Under the pieces are notes generated by a model. That model ran no database searches, had not been told where the DNA came from, and saw only the letters and a list, made by a program, of their open reading frames with translations. Below, one piece after another: positions 1-8,245 of a stretch of DNA of 28,957 nucleotides. Source of the DNA: HGM12587 sp964561705. GTDB lineage: Bacteria > Bacillota > Clostridia > Lachnospirales > Lachnospiraceae. Position numbers and translations under genes: made by a program. The stretch's first letter is position 1. The number at the start of each line of letters is the position of its first letter. Location of the stretch: the NCBI GenBank assembly GCA_964561705.1, contig CAZLQJ010000014.1:1-28957 (forward strand). Direction: 5' to 3'.

Positions 1-75
1 ACAGATCTTAGAAATTCAGAAAAATCTTGAACATATTTTGCGTGTTCAAGATTTTTCTGAATTTCTAAGATCTGT
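1..75. repeat. Perfect 33-bp inverted repeat at the window edge
   Basis: Bases 1-33 are the exact reverse complement of 43-75, separated by 9 nt (34-42). It lies inside the topA reading frame. After ...LEHAKYV the frame continues QDFSEFLRS, which does not resemble the basic, proline-rich stretch (Lys/Arg-x-Pro-Ala-Pro-Pro-Phe) expected there in TopA. The left arm therefore looks like a copy of the right arm folded back, as at a chimeric contig end. A genuine DNA hairpin cannot be excluded. The true arm length is unknown because the window begins within the repeat. Confidence 0.9.
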
Positions 76-745
76 TCCTCACTTTTGATTTCGATCTTTT
101 CTTTTTCAGTACCATAAAATTTGGCAAGCAAAGGTTTTTTGCTTCCTTCATTTTTTAAATATGCATCCAAGGACCAGTATTCTTCCGGCACAAATGCTGC
201 AATTTCTTCTTCCCGATCCGCAATGATCCGGAGTGCTGCAGACTGTACACGCCCTGCACTCAATCCTCTTTTGATCTTTTCCCATAATACAGGACTGATC
301 CGGTATCCAACCATACGGTCCAGGATTCTTCTGGTCTGCTGTGCATTCACCAGATTCATATCAATCTCTCTTGCCTGTTTGATCGAATTTTTTACCGCCT
401 GTTTGGTAATCTCGTTAAATGTAATACGATACATTTTTTTCGGATCCTGATTCAATGCCTGGGACAGATGCCAGGAGATTGCTTCTCCTTCACGGTCGGG
501 GTCGGTTGCCAGATAAATCTTCTCAGCCTTCTTAGCTTCTTTTCGAAGCTTTGCAAGAATTTCCCCTTTTCCACGGATTGTAATATATTTCGGCTCGAAA
601 TCATTTTCCGGACCGATTCCCATCTGACTTTTCGGAAGGTCCCTGACATGACCATTCGATGCCATGACTTCATAATTCGGACCTAAAAACTTTTTAATTG
701 TATTCACTTTTGCCGGTGATTCCACGATCACTAAATACTTTGCCA
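1..745 (-). CDS. topA: DNA topoisomerase I, N-terminal part (cut by window edge)
   Basis: Type IA topoisomerase that relaxes negatively supercoiled DNA by passing a strand through a transient single-strand break. About 248 residues are present. The TOPRIM domain starts at once: VIVESPAK carries the conserved Glu9, and ATDPDREGEAISWHL near residues 80-94 holds the acidic Mg-binding DxD (Asp82, Asp84). RRILDRMVGYRISPVLW is typical of the family. The catalytic Tyr region lies beyond the window. The ATG at 745 follows AGGTGGAG four bases upstream. It is downstream of dprA by 31 bp, the usual dprA-topA order of Firmicutes. The last 12 or so codons (about 1-36) are suspect because of the inverted repeat at the edge. 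Confidence 0.95.
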
Positions 746-776
746 TTTCACTCCACCTTTGAAGCAGAACGCCAAA

Positions 777-1673
777 TTACTCTGCTTTAACGTATCTGTT
801 TCGTCCTATTTCTTTTACTAGTCCCCGAAGCTGTAAAAGCATGACCGCCTCTGATACTGCAGCAATGGACATTTTTGTCTTCCTGCACAATTCTTCCAGA
901 CTTTCGGGTTGTAAACTCAGACAACTATACACCATATTTTCCTCCCTTGCAAGGACATTTTGCACATCTTTTTTATTATTGTCTGATTTTTTCTGTTGTT
1001 TACCCATGATTTCTAACAACCTTTCCGGAGAAATGGCAATTCCTGCCCCTTGAAAAATCAGCTCATTACAGCCCTTACTCAGCTCATCCTCCAGTCTTCC
1101 CGGTACTGCATAAAGATCTCTTCCCTGTTCCGCAGCAAAATCAGCTGTGATCAGAGAACCACTTTTTTGTCTGGCCTCCACCACAAGTACCAGATCCGCA
1201 AGAATACTGATGATCCGGTTTCTTTTGGGAAACAGTCCCGGAAGCGGCGGACAACCACAGGGAGACTCTGAAATAATCCCTCCCCTTTGCCTCATTTGTT
1301 CATAAATACTGATGTTCCCTCTGGGATAGCATACATCCACACCGCCGGCCAGTACGCCGAACGTTGCTCCCTTTGCCAGCAATGCACCTTCATGTGCAGC
1401 GCCGTCAATTCCCAAGGCTAGTCCACTGATAATCTGCACATCATTGGCTGCCAGAACTCTTGCAAAATAAGAAGCAGTGGCTCTGCCGTAGGCACTGCAC
1501 ATTCTGGCTCCGACGATGGCTACCGTCTTTTTCTCCGGATCCGGTAAAACGCCCCGGACATAGATGCCTTTGGGACAATCTGTCAATTCTTTTAAACGGG
1601 CCGGAAAGTCTTTGTCTTCTTTCCTTATATAACGTATGCCCTCCGGCAATTCTTTATTAATAGATTTTTCCAT
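777..1673 (-). CDS. dprA: DNA-processing protein DprA/Smf
   Basis: DprA binds incoming single-stranded DNA and loads RecA during natural transformation; it is also widely kept in species not known to be competent. The Rossmann-like DNA-binding core is clear: VAIVGARMCSAYGR, SGLALGIDGAAHEGAL, VLAGGVDVCYPRGN, then FPKRNRIISILAD and QKSGSLITADFAAEQGR. A C-terminal winged-helix segment (about the last 60 residues, ending GLVKEIGRNRYVKAE) completes the family layout; 298 aa is normal. I chose the ATG at 1673, two bases after the comM stop, over an in-frame TTG at 1688 inside comM. The Shine-Dalgarno sequence is weak, so translation is probably coupled to comM. It is followed by topA. Confidence 0.95.
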   Translation of the reverse strand: MEKSINKELPEGIRYIRKEDKDFPARLKELTDCPKGIYVRGVLPDPEKKTVAIVGARMCSAYGRATASYFARVLAANDVQIISGLALGIDGAAHEGALLAKGATFGVLAGGVDVCYPRGNISIYEQMRQRGGIISESPCGCPPLPGLFPKRNRIISILADLVLVVEARQKSGSLITADFAAEQGRDLYAVPGRLEDELSKGCNELIFQGAGIAISPERLLEIMGKQQKKSDNNKKDVQNVLAREENMVYSCLSLQPESLEELCRKTKMSIAAVSEAVMLLQLRGLVKEIGRNRYVKAE

Positions 1674-1675
1674 TC

Positions 1676-3199
1676 CTACACCGCCCAAAATTTCCGATCC
1701 ACATTTCGATAACAGATTGCCTGTAAAATATGGCTAGTCTCGATATCTTTGCTGCATGTAAGATCTGCTGCCGTTCTTGCCACCCTTAAAATCTTATGAT
1801 AAGAACGGGCTGTCAGATTTAACCGTTCAAATGCATCCTCTAAAATTCTTTTCTGCGTTGTTCCTACCCGAAAATATTCCTCTGCATGAGCCCCCCTCAC
1901 ATCGGAATTAAACAAAAATCCGGTTCCTTTATAACGTTCCTTCTGCATTTCATGAGCACAAAGAACCTCCTCCCGAATCTTTTCCGAGGATTCTCCCTGA
2001 GCACTTCCGGTCAGTTCTTCAAAAGCAACCCTTGGTGCCTCCACACACAGATCCATCCGATCAATAAACGGCATACTGATCTTGTTAAGATAACGGTAAA
2101 TATCCCTGGTACTGCAGTGGCATTTATTCATATCCGGATAATATCCGCATTTACACGGATTCATGGCTGCAACCAGCATGGTATTGGCCGGAAAAATATC
2201 ATTTCCGCTGACCCTTGAAATCTGTACTACTTTATCCTCCAACGGCTGACGTAAGGATTCTAAAACATTCCTTGGAAGCTCCGTAATCTCATCCAAAAAC
2301 AGACATCCATGACTGCTTAGACTTAACTCTCCCGGCATAGGCTTTCTTCCGCCTCCCACCATAGCCGAAACAGAAATCGTATGATGAGGTGAGCGAAAAG
2401 GGCGTTCTGTCATCAACGGCTTTCCTTCAGGCAATAAGCCGCAGACACTATAAATCTTTGTTACCTCCATGCTCTCTTCCCTTGTCATCGGCGGCAAAAT
2501 CGTGGGAATCCGCCTTGCGATCATGGTTTTTCCGGAACCGGGCGGTCCGATCATCAAAAGGTTTAGCATTCCGGCGGCTGCCAGCTTTGCTGCCTGTTTT
2601 ACGCTTTCCTGTCCCCGAATTTGCGAAAAATCCGGCTGCTCTTCCTCATTTTCTGAAAATTGTCCCACAATCTGTTCTTCCTCATAATCTTCCTTCAAGA
2701 TTCGGTTCAATGCTTCCCTTAAATTTTCCACACCCACACAGGAGATTCCCTCTACCAGTCTTCCCTCTGCTGCATTTTCCTTTGGAAGAACGCAGGCATG
2801 ACATCCCAGTTCTCTGGCAAGTTCTACCATTGGAAGTACGCCCCGGATCTTTTTTACGCTTCCATCCAATCCCAGCTCACCCAAAAACATGACACGGTCT
2901 GAAGCACTTTGTGGAAACATTCCCAAGCTGCACATCAGCGATACCGCAATGGCAAGATCATAGCCTGTCCCTTCTTTTTTGGTATCTGCCGGGGACAGAT
3001 TTACCGTAATCTTTTTCGGCGGTATGGAAATTCCGGTATTTTTTAACGCGGTCCGAACCCTGTCAGCGGATTCTTTTACCGCAGATGCCAGATATCCTAC
3101 CATGATCAGTCCCGGTAACCCTTCTGAAACATCTGTTTCAACAAAGATCGGAACTCCATTGATTCCTCTGACATCTGCAGACAAAATACTGCTAAACAT
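1676..3199 (-). CDS. comM: YifB/ComM-family Mg-chelatase-like AAA+ ATPase
   Basis: A 507-residue AAA+ protein. In Vibrio, ComM is a hexameric helicase that promotes branch migration during integration of transforming DNA; the role in Clostridia is inferred. The N-terminal ChlI-type domain (residues 1-170; GYLASAVKESADRVRTAL, GTGYDLAIAVSLM) is followed by the ATPase: Walker A GPPGSGKT at 218-225, Walker B CLFLDEITELP near 299-309, and the cysteine-bearing NPCKCGYYPD...CHC segment. The C-terminal Mg-chelatase domain ends with LTARSYHKILRVARTAADL. It lies directly upstream of dprA, which supports a DNA-processing operon. A GAGGAA precedes the ATG. No convincing promoter was found in the 90 bp up to sigK. 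Confidence 0.95.
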   Translation of the reverse strand: MFSSILSADVRGINGVPIFVETDVSEGLPGLIMVGYLASAVKESADRVRTALKNTGISIPPKKITVNLSPADTKKEGTGYDLAIAVSLMCSLGMFPQSASDRVMFLGELGLDGSVKKIRGVLPMVELARELGCHACVLPKENAAEGRLVEGISCVGVENLREALNRILKEDYEEEQIVGQFSENEEEQPDFSQIRGQESVKQAAKLAAAGMLNLLMIGPPGSGKTMIARRIPTILPPMTREESMEVTKIYSVCGLLPEGKPLMTERPFRSPHHTISVSAMVGGGRKPMPGELSLSSHGCLFLDEITELPRNVLESLRQPLEDKVVQISRVSGNDIFPANTMLVAAMNPCKCGYYPDMNKCHCSTRDIYRYLNKISMPFIDRMDLCVEAPRVAFEELTGSAQGESSEKIREEVLCAHEMQKERYKGTGFLFNSDVRGAHAEEYFRVGTTQKRILEDAFERLNLTARSYHKILRVARTAADLTCSKDIETSHILQAICYRNVDRKFWAV

Positions 3200-3289
3200 C
3201 CTATTCCTCTTTTCATTTTTATCTTTTTCGTGGATTTTTCTGATGGAATCATCAGAACTAGATTTTGGATAATTTCAGTTTAGCAAAAA

Positions 3290-3910
3290 TCACTGCAAAA
3301 AGCAACTTCGAAGTTTAGTGATCGCATTTTTTTCTATGCGGCTGATATAAGATCTCGAAATTCCAAGTTCCTTTGCCACTTCTCTTTGGGTATATTCTTT
3401 CCCTCCGTACAGACCGTACCGCAGACTTAATACTTTGCGTTCCCTCTCTGTTAAAACTTCCGGTAAAAGTTCATATACCCGCTTTGCATCATCCCGGGCA
3501 GTGATGATTTCAAAAGCTGTCGGTTCCTGACTTTCGATCACATCCAAAAGACTGATCTCATTGCCTTCTTTATCCAGTCCAATCGGTTCATAATAGGAAA
3601 CTTCTCTGGAAACTTTTTTTCTGGAGCGAAAATACATTAGCAGTTCATTTTCAATACATCTTGCTGCATAGGTTGACAATCTTCCTTTTTCCACATCTAC
3701 CGTTGCAATTGCCTTGATCAGTCCAATGGTTCCAATGGAGATTAATTCTTCCTGTTCATGGTCGGGACATTGATACTTTTTAACCACATGGGCTACCAGC
3801 CTCATATTTCGAAGGATCAACATTTCTCTGGCAGCCTGATCTCCCTCCCGGCTCTTTTTCATATAGTAAGCTTCTTCTTCTACCGAAAGTGGTTTTGGAA
3901 ATATTTTCAA
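3290..3910 (-). CDS. sigK: Sporulation sigma factor, SigK type, without pro-sequence
   Basis: Sigma-70 family factor of the late mother-cell SigK group. Diagnostic stretches are FPKPLS near the N-terminus, MRLVAHVVKKY, ISIGTIGLIKAI, YAARCIENELLMYFRSRKK, and GLDKEGNEISLLDV, which is SigK-like rather than SigE-like. The region 4 helix-turn-helix is TQREVAKELGISRSYISRIEK. I chose the TTG at 3910 (206 aa) because GAGGTG sits seven bases before it; an alternative TTG at 3925 adds only five residues. Upstream in frame there is no ATG, GTG or TTG up to the previous gene, and that stretch is charged, so the membrane-bound pro-segment of B. subtilis pro-SigK is absent. The gene is continuous, with no skin-type insertion. 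Confidence 0.9.
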   Translation of the reverse strand: MKIFPKPLSVEEEAYYMKKSREGDQAAREMLILRNMRLVAHVVKKYQCPDHEQEELISIGTIGLIKAIATVDVEKGRLSTYAARCIENELLMYFRSRKKVSREVSYYEPIGLDKEGNEISLLDVIESQEPTAFEIITARDDAKRVYELLPEVLTERERKVLSLRYGLYGGKEYTQREVAKELGISRSYISRIEKNAITKLRSCFLQ

Positions 3911-3938
3911 AAAAAAGCACCTCAAAGGAGAGTTATTA

Positions 3939-3967
3939 CAGTCTATGTCACACTTTCCTTTTCGGTG
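3939..3967 (-). promoter_or_regulatory. Candidate SigE/SigK-type promoter of sigK
   Basis: On the minus strand CACC (3967-3964) and CATAGACTG (3947-3939) are separated by 16 bp. This matches the mother-cell sigma pattern of an AC-containing -35 and a CATAnnnT -10. It sits in the 74-bp gap between trhP and sigK. Seen as a motif only. Confidence 0.4.
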
Positions 3968-3984
3968 CCTTTCCCAATTTTTAC

Positions 3985-5211
3985 TTAATTTTCTTTTCTT
4001 CTTAAAATATCATACTGATCCAATTCCATACCAAGATCAATATACAAAATCTGCTGTGGATGTGGGCAGCTTTCCATTGCTTCCCCCTTTTCATCATAGA
4101 TTGCCTTTACCGACACCTCGATATTTCTTCCATCCGGCTTCATTACCTCGATTATTTCTCCTACTGAGAATTTATTTCTCTGTTCAATCTGATAGCAGCC
4201 CTGGGCATTTCGTTCTCCAACAATTCCAAGGTAGGTATATTCCTTTACATAGGTATTGCTGTCATAAATCTGTGTTGTTTCATCCGGTTTTCCATAGAAA
4301 AATCCTGTTGTAAACTGACGATAGGTACAATTCGAGATCTGATCCAGATACCACGGCATATTTGCTTCATACTTTTCCGGTGATTCTGCAAAATCATCCA
4401 AAGCCTTACGATAAGTTCTTGCAACGGTAGCAACATAAAGCGCTGTTTTCATTCTGCCCTCAATCTTTAAGGAATCAATTCCTGCATCGATCAAGTCCGG
4501 AATATGCTCGATCATACAAAGATCTTTGGAATTAAAAATGTAGGTTCCTCTCTCATTTTCATATACCGGCAGATATTCTCCCGGACGTTTTTCTTCAACC
4601 ACCGCATACTTCCAACGGCACGGATGGGTACACGCCCCCTGATTTGCATCTCTTCCTGTAAAATAATTGCTTAACAGGCATCTTCCGGAATAAGAGATAC
4701 ACATTGCCCCGTGAACAAAGGTTTCGATTTCCATCTGATCTGAAATATGTGCTCTGATTTCCTTGATTTCCTGAATGGAAAGTTCTCTTGCGGAAACCAC
4801 ACGGGTGGCTCCCATTCTTTCCCAGAAGCGATAAGTTTCATAATTGGTATTATTCGCCTGGGTACTGATGTGAACATCAATCTCCGGACAAACTTCTTTT
4901 GCAATCGTAAACATTCCCGGATCGGCAACAATCAACGCATCCGGTTTAATTTCTTTTAATTCCTGAAAATAAGCTCTGGCACCGGCAAGATCTCCATTAT
5001 GTGCCAGAATATTGGCAGTTACATAAACTTTCACGCCATGGTCATGGGCAAATGCAATACCTTCCTTCATCTCTTCCATGGAAAAATTCTTTGCTTTTGC
5101 ACGAAGTCCAAATGCCTCGCCGCCAATATAAACCGCATCCGCGCCAAATATTACAGCGATCTTTAAAACCTCCAGACTGCTGGCAGGTATCAGAAGTTCT
5201 GTTTTTCTCAT
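3985..5211 (-). CDS. trhP: U32 family protein, tRNA 5-hydroxyuridine synthesis (TrhP type)
   Basis: A 408-residue U32 'peptidase' family protein. Bacterial TrhP proteins make 5-hydroxyuridine at tRNA position 34 using prephenate, and despite the family name are not known to act as proteases there. The N-terminal barrel opens with ELLIPASSLEVLKIAV and FGADAVYIGG. The family signature GAMCISYSGRCLLSNYF lies at 168-184, and four cysteines (171, 178, 194, 198) fit the conserved set implicated in an Fe-S cofactor. The C-terminal U32 domain ends with LDQYDILRRKEN. Its direct upstream partner is TrmR, which methylates the hydroxyuridine, nine bases away, as in the B. subtilis yrrM-yrrN-yrrO locus. 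The ATG follows GGAG by six bases, overlapping the trmR stop region. Length matches YrrO-type TrhP. Confidence 0.85.
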   Translation of the reverse strand: MRKTELLIPASSLEVLKIAVIFGADAVYIGGEAFGLRAKAKNFSMEEMKEGIAFAHDHGVKVYVTANILAHNGDLAGARAYFQELKEIKPDALIVADPGMFTIAKEVCPEIDVHISTQANNTNYETYRFWERMGATRVVSARELSIQEIKEIRAHISDQMEIETFVHGAMCISYSGRCLLSNYFTGRDANQGACTHPCRWKYAVVEEKRPGEYLPVYENERGTYIFNSKDLCMIEHIPDLIDAGIDSLKIEGRMKTALYVATVARTYRKALDDFAESPEKYEANMPWYLDQISNCTYRQFTTGFFYGKPDETTQIYDSNTYVKEYTYLGIVGERNAQGCYQIEQRNKFSVGEIIEVMKPDGRNIEVSVKAIYDEKGEAMESCPHPQQILYIDLGMELDQYDILRRKEN

Positions 5212-5220
5212 CGTTTTCTC

Positions 5221-5862
5221 CTATTTTTTTACACTCAATGTCACACCGTCTCCCAAAGGCAACAGCGAAGTCGTCAACTGTTCATGATGGGTCAGGGTAT
5301 ATAAATATTCTCTCATTCTGCTGTGAATGGTACGGTTTCTGCGTTCCACTGCAAATCGGGATTGAATAATATCTCCATCCTGCAAAACATTGTCAGAAAG
5401 CAGGATCCCTCCCGGACTTAAAATTCTTAAAATATCCGGCAGAAAATGGATATACTGACCTTTTGCTGCATCCATAAAAATAAAATCATAAGGACCTTCC
5501 AGCGTTTTTAAAAACTCTGTCGCATCCCCTTCCAAGAGTGTGATCTGATGCTCTTTTCCTGCCCTTTTAAAATTCTCTTTTGCGATTGGAATCCGCGGCT
5601 CATATTTTTCAATGGTCGTAATCCTACAATCCTCATCCACATGCTCACTCATCAGAAGAGCGGAAAACCCAATGGCTGTTCCTACTTCCAAAATTGCTTT
5701 TGGACGCTTAATCTCTAAAATCACCTTTAGGAAATTCTGCATTTCTTTTCGGATGATCGGCACAAAAGTTGCCAGGGCTTCTTCTTCTATTTCATTGATT
5801 AACGCACTATTGCCTACATCCAGTGAATTGATGTAGGCAACCATTCTTTCATCTACGATCAT
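5221..5862 (-). CDS. trmR: tRNA 5-hydroxyuridine methyltransferase TrmR
   Basis: SAM-dependent O-methyltransferase of the COMT-like family. In B. subtilis TrmR (YrrM) converts 5-hydroxyuridine at wobble position 34 to 5-methoxyuridine. Motif I is ILEVGTAIGFSALL (58-71). The metal-binding residues expected for this family are visible: Asp131 in FMDAAKGQY, and Asp157-Asn158 in DNVLQDG. The 213-residue length is normal. The start overlaps the stop of the upstream MltG-like gene by four bases (ATGA), so translation is coupled. The neighbour trhP makes its substrate, which is why TrmR is preferred over a catechol methyltransferase assignment. Confidence 0.9.
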   Translation of the reverse strand: MIVDERMVAYINSLDVGNSALINEIEEEALATFVPIIRKEMQNFLKVILEIKRPKAILEVGTAIGFSALLMSEHVDEDCRITTIEKYEPRIPIAKENFKRAGKEHQITLLEGDATEFLKTLEGPYDFIFMDAAKGQYIHFLPDILRILSPGGILLSDNVLQDGDIIQSRFAVERRNRTIHSRMREYLYTLTHHEQLTTSLLPLGDGVTLSVKK

Positions 5863-6236
5863 TTTTCGTCCTCATTCTCCCCGAATAGTATCTCAAACAT
5901 CTCACTGGGAGCCATGGAGGTGTTTAACTCATAGGTACCTGCCTTTACAGTATTTTCGCAGGAAGAAATCTTCATCTGCAAATAAAATATTTTTGCATCT
6001 TCTACAAGTCCCTTTTGTTCCAGCGCTTTTGCAAGATTTTTTGCACTGGCATCCTCCTCTAGCTGCAGCCACACCGACTTTCCCGGTGTATCCTCAACAG
6101 GTGCATCACAAAAGACTGCATAGGAATAGTGATATGTCATCTGTCCCAAATATACGATTCCAAGTACAACCAGTACAAAGACTGCTACTTTTAAACATAT
6201 AGAGCCAACCTGCATTGCAGCCTTTCGTGTGTCCAT
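5859..6236 (-). CDS. MltG/YceG-like membrane protein lacking the catalytic domain
   Basis: A 125-residue protein with a short cytoplasmic N-terminus, one transmembrane helix (about 13-32) and an extracytoplasmic part matching the LysM-like N-terminal module of MltG: SAKNLAKALEQKGLVEDAK, then VKAGTYELNTSM and SEMFEILFG. MltG is the endolytic murein transglycosylase that sets glycan strand length, normally about 340-380 aa. Here the whole catalytic domain with its active-site Glu is absent and the gene ends cleanly at TAA, so it cannot cleave glycan by the known mechanism. Its place between RNase J and trmR matches that of yrrL (mltG) in B. subtilis. GGAGG precedes the ATG. Function is unknown; a scaffold or regulatory remnant is inference. 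Confidence 0.75.
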   Translation of the reverse strand: MDTRKAAMQVGSICLKVAVFVLVVLGIVYLGQMTYHYSYAVFCDAPVEDTPGKSVWLQLEEDASAKNLAKALEQKGLVEDAKIFYLQMKISSCENTVKAGTYELNTSMAPSEMFEILFGENEDEK

Positions 6237-6255
6237 TTTATCCTCCAGTCAGTCC

Positions 6256-7920
6256 TTAAACTTCCATAATGATCGGTAAGATCATCGGACTTCTTTTTGT
6301 TTTCTTCCAAAGGTAATCATTTAAAGAATCCTTTACAACGTTCTTTAATTTACCCCAATCAGTAATTCCTCTGCCCAGACAGCCTTCCAATGATTCCTCA
6401 ACCACCAGCTTTGCTTCTTCGATCAGAGATTCCGCCTCTCTGACATAAACAAAACCTCGGGAGATGATATCTGGTCCTGCCAGGATCTGGGTACTGTATT
6501 TTTCCAACGTTACAACAACGATCAGGATACCGTCTTCTGCCAAATGCTGTCTGTCACGAAGCACGATATTTCCAACATCCCCCACACCAAGACCATCTAC
6601 GTAAATTGCTCCTGTCTGTACGTGATCTGTAATCTTTGCATGTTCTTCATTTAATTCCAGCACATCACCGGAAGACATCAGGAAAATGTGATCCTTTTCA
6701 ATTCCAAGCTCTGCTGCCAGTCTTGCATTTGCCTGTAAATGTCTGTATTCACCGTGTACCGGAATCGCATATTTCGGACGTACCAGGGAATAAATAAGCT
6801 TTAACTCTTCCTGACAGGCATGTCCGGATACATGAGTATCCTGGAATACAACTTCTGCACCACGAATTGACAATTCATTGATAACCTTTGATACTGCCTT
6901 TTCATTTCCAGGAATTGGCGTTGCAGACAATACAACCACATCCCCTGGCATAATGTGTACTTTTCTATGGGTTCCTGAAGCCATTCTAGAAAGTGCTGCC
7001 ATCGACTCTCCCTGACTACCAGTCGTGATCAGAACCGTCTTTTCATCCGGATAATTTTTCAGCTGTTCAATATCAATGAGGGTATTTTCCGGAATGGAAA
7101 TATATCCCAATTCCTGTGCAATGGAGATGGTATTTACCATACTTCTTCCCTCGATCACAACTTTTCTTCCGCTCTTATATGCAGAGTTGATTACCTGCTG
7201 CACACGGTCTACATTGGATGCAAAGGTTGCAATGATGATCCTTTTGGTCGGATGTTCTGCAAAAATCGCATCAAATCTTTTTCCAACCGTCTTTTCAGAC
7301 ATGGTAAATCCTTTTTTTTCTGCATTGGTACTGTCTGACATCAAAGCCAGAACACCCTTTTTTCCAATCTCACCAAAACGCTGGAGATCGATCGCATCTC
7401 CAAAGACCGGTGTATAATCTACCTTAAAGTCTCCCGTATGAATAACCGTTCCGGCCGGCGAATAGATTGCCAGGGCTGAAGCATCTTCGATACTGTGGTT
7501 GGTCTTGATAAACTCAATTCTGAATTTTCCAAGATTAATGGACTGACCATGTTTTACCACTTTTTTCTTAACCATTTTCTGCATTCCATGTTCTTTTAAT
7601 TTGCTGTCAATCAGCCCCATGGTAAGTTTGGTTGCATAAATTGGTGCATTGACCTCTTTAAATACATAAGGGATTGCTCCAATATGGTCTTCATGTCCGT
7701 GTGTGATCACGAAGCCCTTTACTTTTTCAATATTGTCTTTCAAATATGTGACATCCGGGATTACAAGGTCGATTCCCAGCATATCATCTGTCGGGAATGA
7801 TAAACCGCAGTCCACGACAACAATACTGTCTTCATATTCGAAGGCAGTAATATTCATTCCAATGGCTTCCAGACCGCCAAGTGGAATGATCTTTAATTTG
7901 GAATTGTTTGTATTTTTCAA
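6256..7920 (-). CDS. rnjA: Ribonuclease J
   Basis: Metallo-beta-lactamase/beta-CASP ribonuclease with 5'-3' exonuclease and endonuclease activity, central to mRNA turnover and rRNA maturation in Firmicutes. The zinc motif THGHEDH is at residues 73-79. Further hallmarks are DCGLSFP, HTGDFKVDYTP, TTGSQGESMAAL, VHGEYRHL and the C-terminal domain ending PMILPIIMEV. The 554-residue length is standard. The start is TTG, supported by a perfect AGGAGG seven bases upstream. It sits between DUF1292 and the MltG-like gene, where B. subtilis has no such gene. Whether this is functionally RNase J1 or J2 cannot be told, so the symbol follows the usual single-copy naming. Confidence 0.95.
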   Translation of the reverse strand: MKNTNNSKLKIIPLGGLEAIGMNITAFEYEDSIVVVDCGLSFPTDDMLGIDLVIPDVTYLKDNIEKVKGFVITHGHEDHIGAIPYVFKEVNAPIYATKLTMGLIDSKLKEHGMQKMVKKKVVKHGQSINLGKFRIEFIKTNHSIEDASALAIYSPAGTVIHTGDFKVDYTPVFGDAIDLQRFGEIGKKGVLALMSDSTNAEKKGFTMSEKTVGKRFDAIFAEHPTKRIIIATFASNVDRVQQVINSAYKSGRKVVIEGRSMVNTISIAQELGYISIPENTLIDIEQLKNYPDEKTVLITTGSQGESMAALSRMASGTHRKVHIMPGDVVVLSATPIPGNEKAVSKVINELSIRGAEVVFQDTHVSGHACQEELKLIYSLVRPKYAIPVHGEYRHLQANARLAAELGIEKDHIFLMSSGDVLELNEEHAKITDHVQTGAIYVDGLGVGDVGNIVLRDRQHLAEDGILIVVVTLEKYSTQILAGPDIISRGFVYVREAESLIEEAKLVVEESLEGCLGRGITDWGKLKNVVKDSLNDYLWKKTKRSPMILPIIMEV

Positions 7921-7984
7921 CGTTTACCTCCTGCTTTCTATATATTTTTCCGCTCTTGTAAATAACAATGTTACGTCTAAAGAA

Positions 7985-8245
7985 TTACCGCTCGATGTCA
8001 ACATCGTCCAGCATCTGTTCAAAAATGCCAAATACACTGTCCAACTCGTCTTCATCCTCTACGATGGCATACACCGCTTCCGCATCCTCAGCTCCGGATA
8101 AATCCTTCAAAATCAGGCATTCTGCATCTCCTTCTTCAGAATCTGTAACTAATATATAATCAACCCCACCGATACGGGTTTCTTCCAAAATATAAAATTC
8201 TACTGCTTCTTCCTGTTCCTCAGGAATAAATGTGATTTTTTCCAT
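7985..8245 (-). CDS. DUF1292 family acidic protein (YrzB-like)
   Basis: An 86-residue, strongly acidic protein of the DUF1292 family, whose biochemical function is not established. The pattern ITFIPEEQEEAVEFYILEE, then YILVTDSEE, AECLILKDLS and a C-terminal acidic helix (DELDSVFGIFEQMLDD) fits the family. Its ATG overlaps the ruvX stop by one base (TAATG), indicating translational coupling. The ireB-ruvX-DUF1292 trio has the same order as yrzL-yrrK-yrzB in B. subtilis. A possible secondary promoter (TTGTTA, 18 bp, TATATA) lies in the 64-bp gap after it, before RNase J, but is weak. Confidence 0.9.
   Translation of the reverse strand: MEKITFIPEEQEEAVEFYILEETRIGGVDYILVTDSEEGDAECLILKDLSGAEDAEAVYAIVEDEDELDSVFGIFEQMLDDVDIER

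Noticed and set aside
2389..2892. A 167-codon proline/leucine-rich open frame on the plus strand
   Set aside because: Antisense to the ComM ATPase domain; composition is what the reverse of a conserved gene produces.
3239..3256. Hairpin (7-bp stem, 4-nt loop) between sigK and comM
   Set aside because: On the minus strand it is followed by A residues, not T, so it is not a standard terminator for sigK; no other role is supported.
3290..3910. Skin-like element or recombination site in sigK
   Set aside because: The reading frame is continuous through all sigma regions and no repeats flank an insertion.
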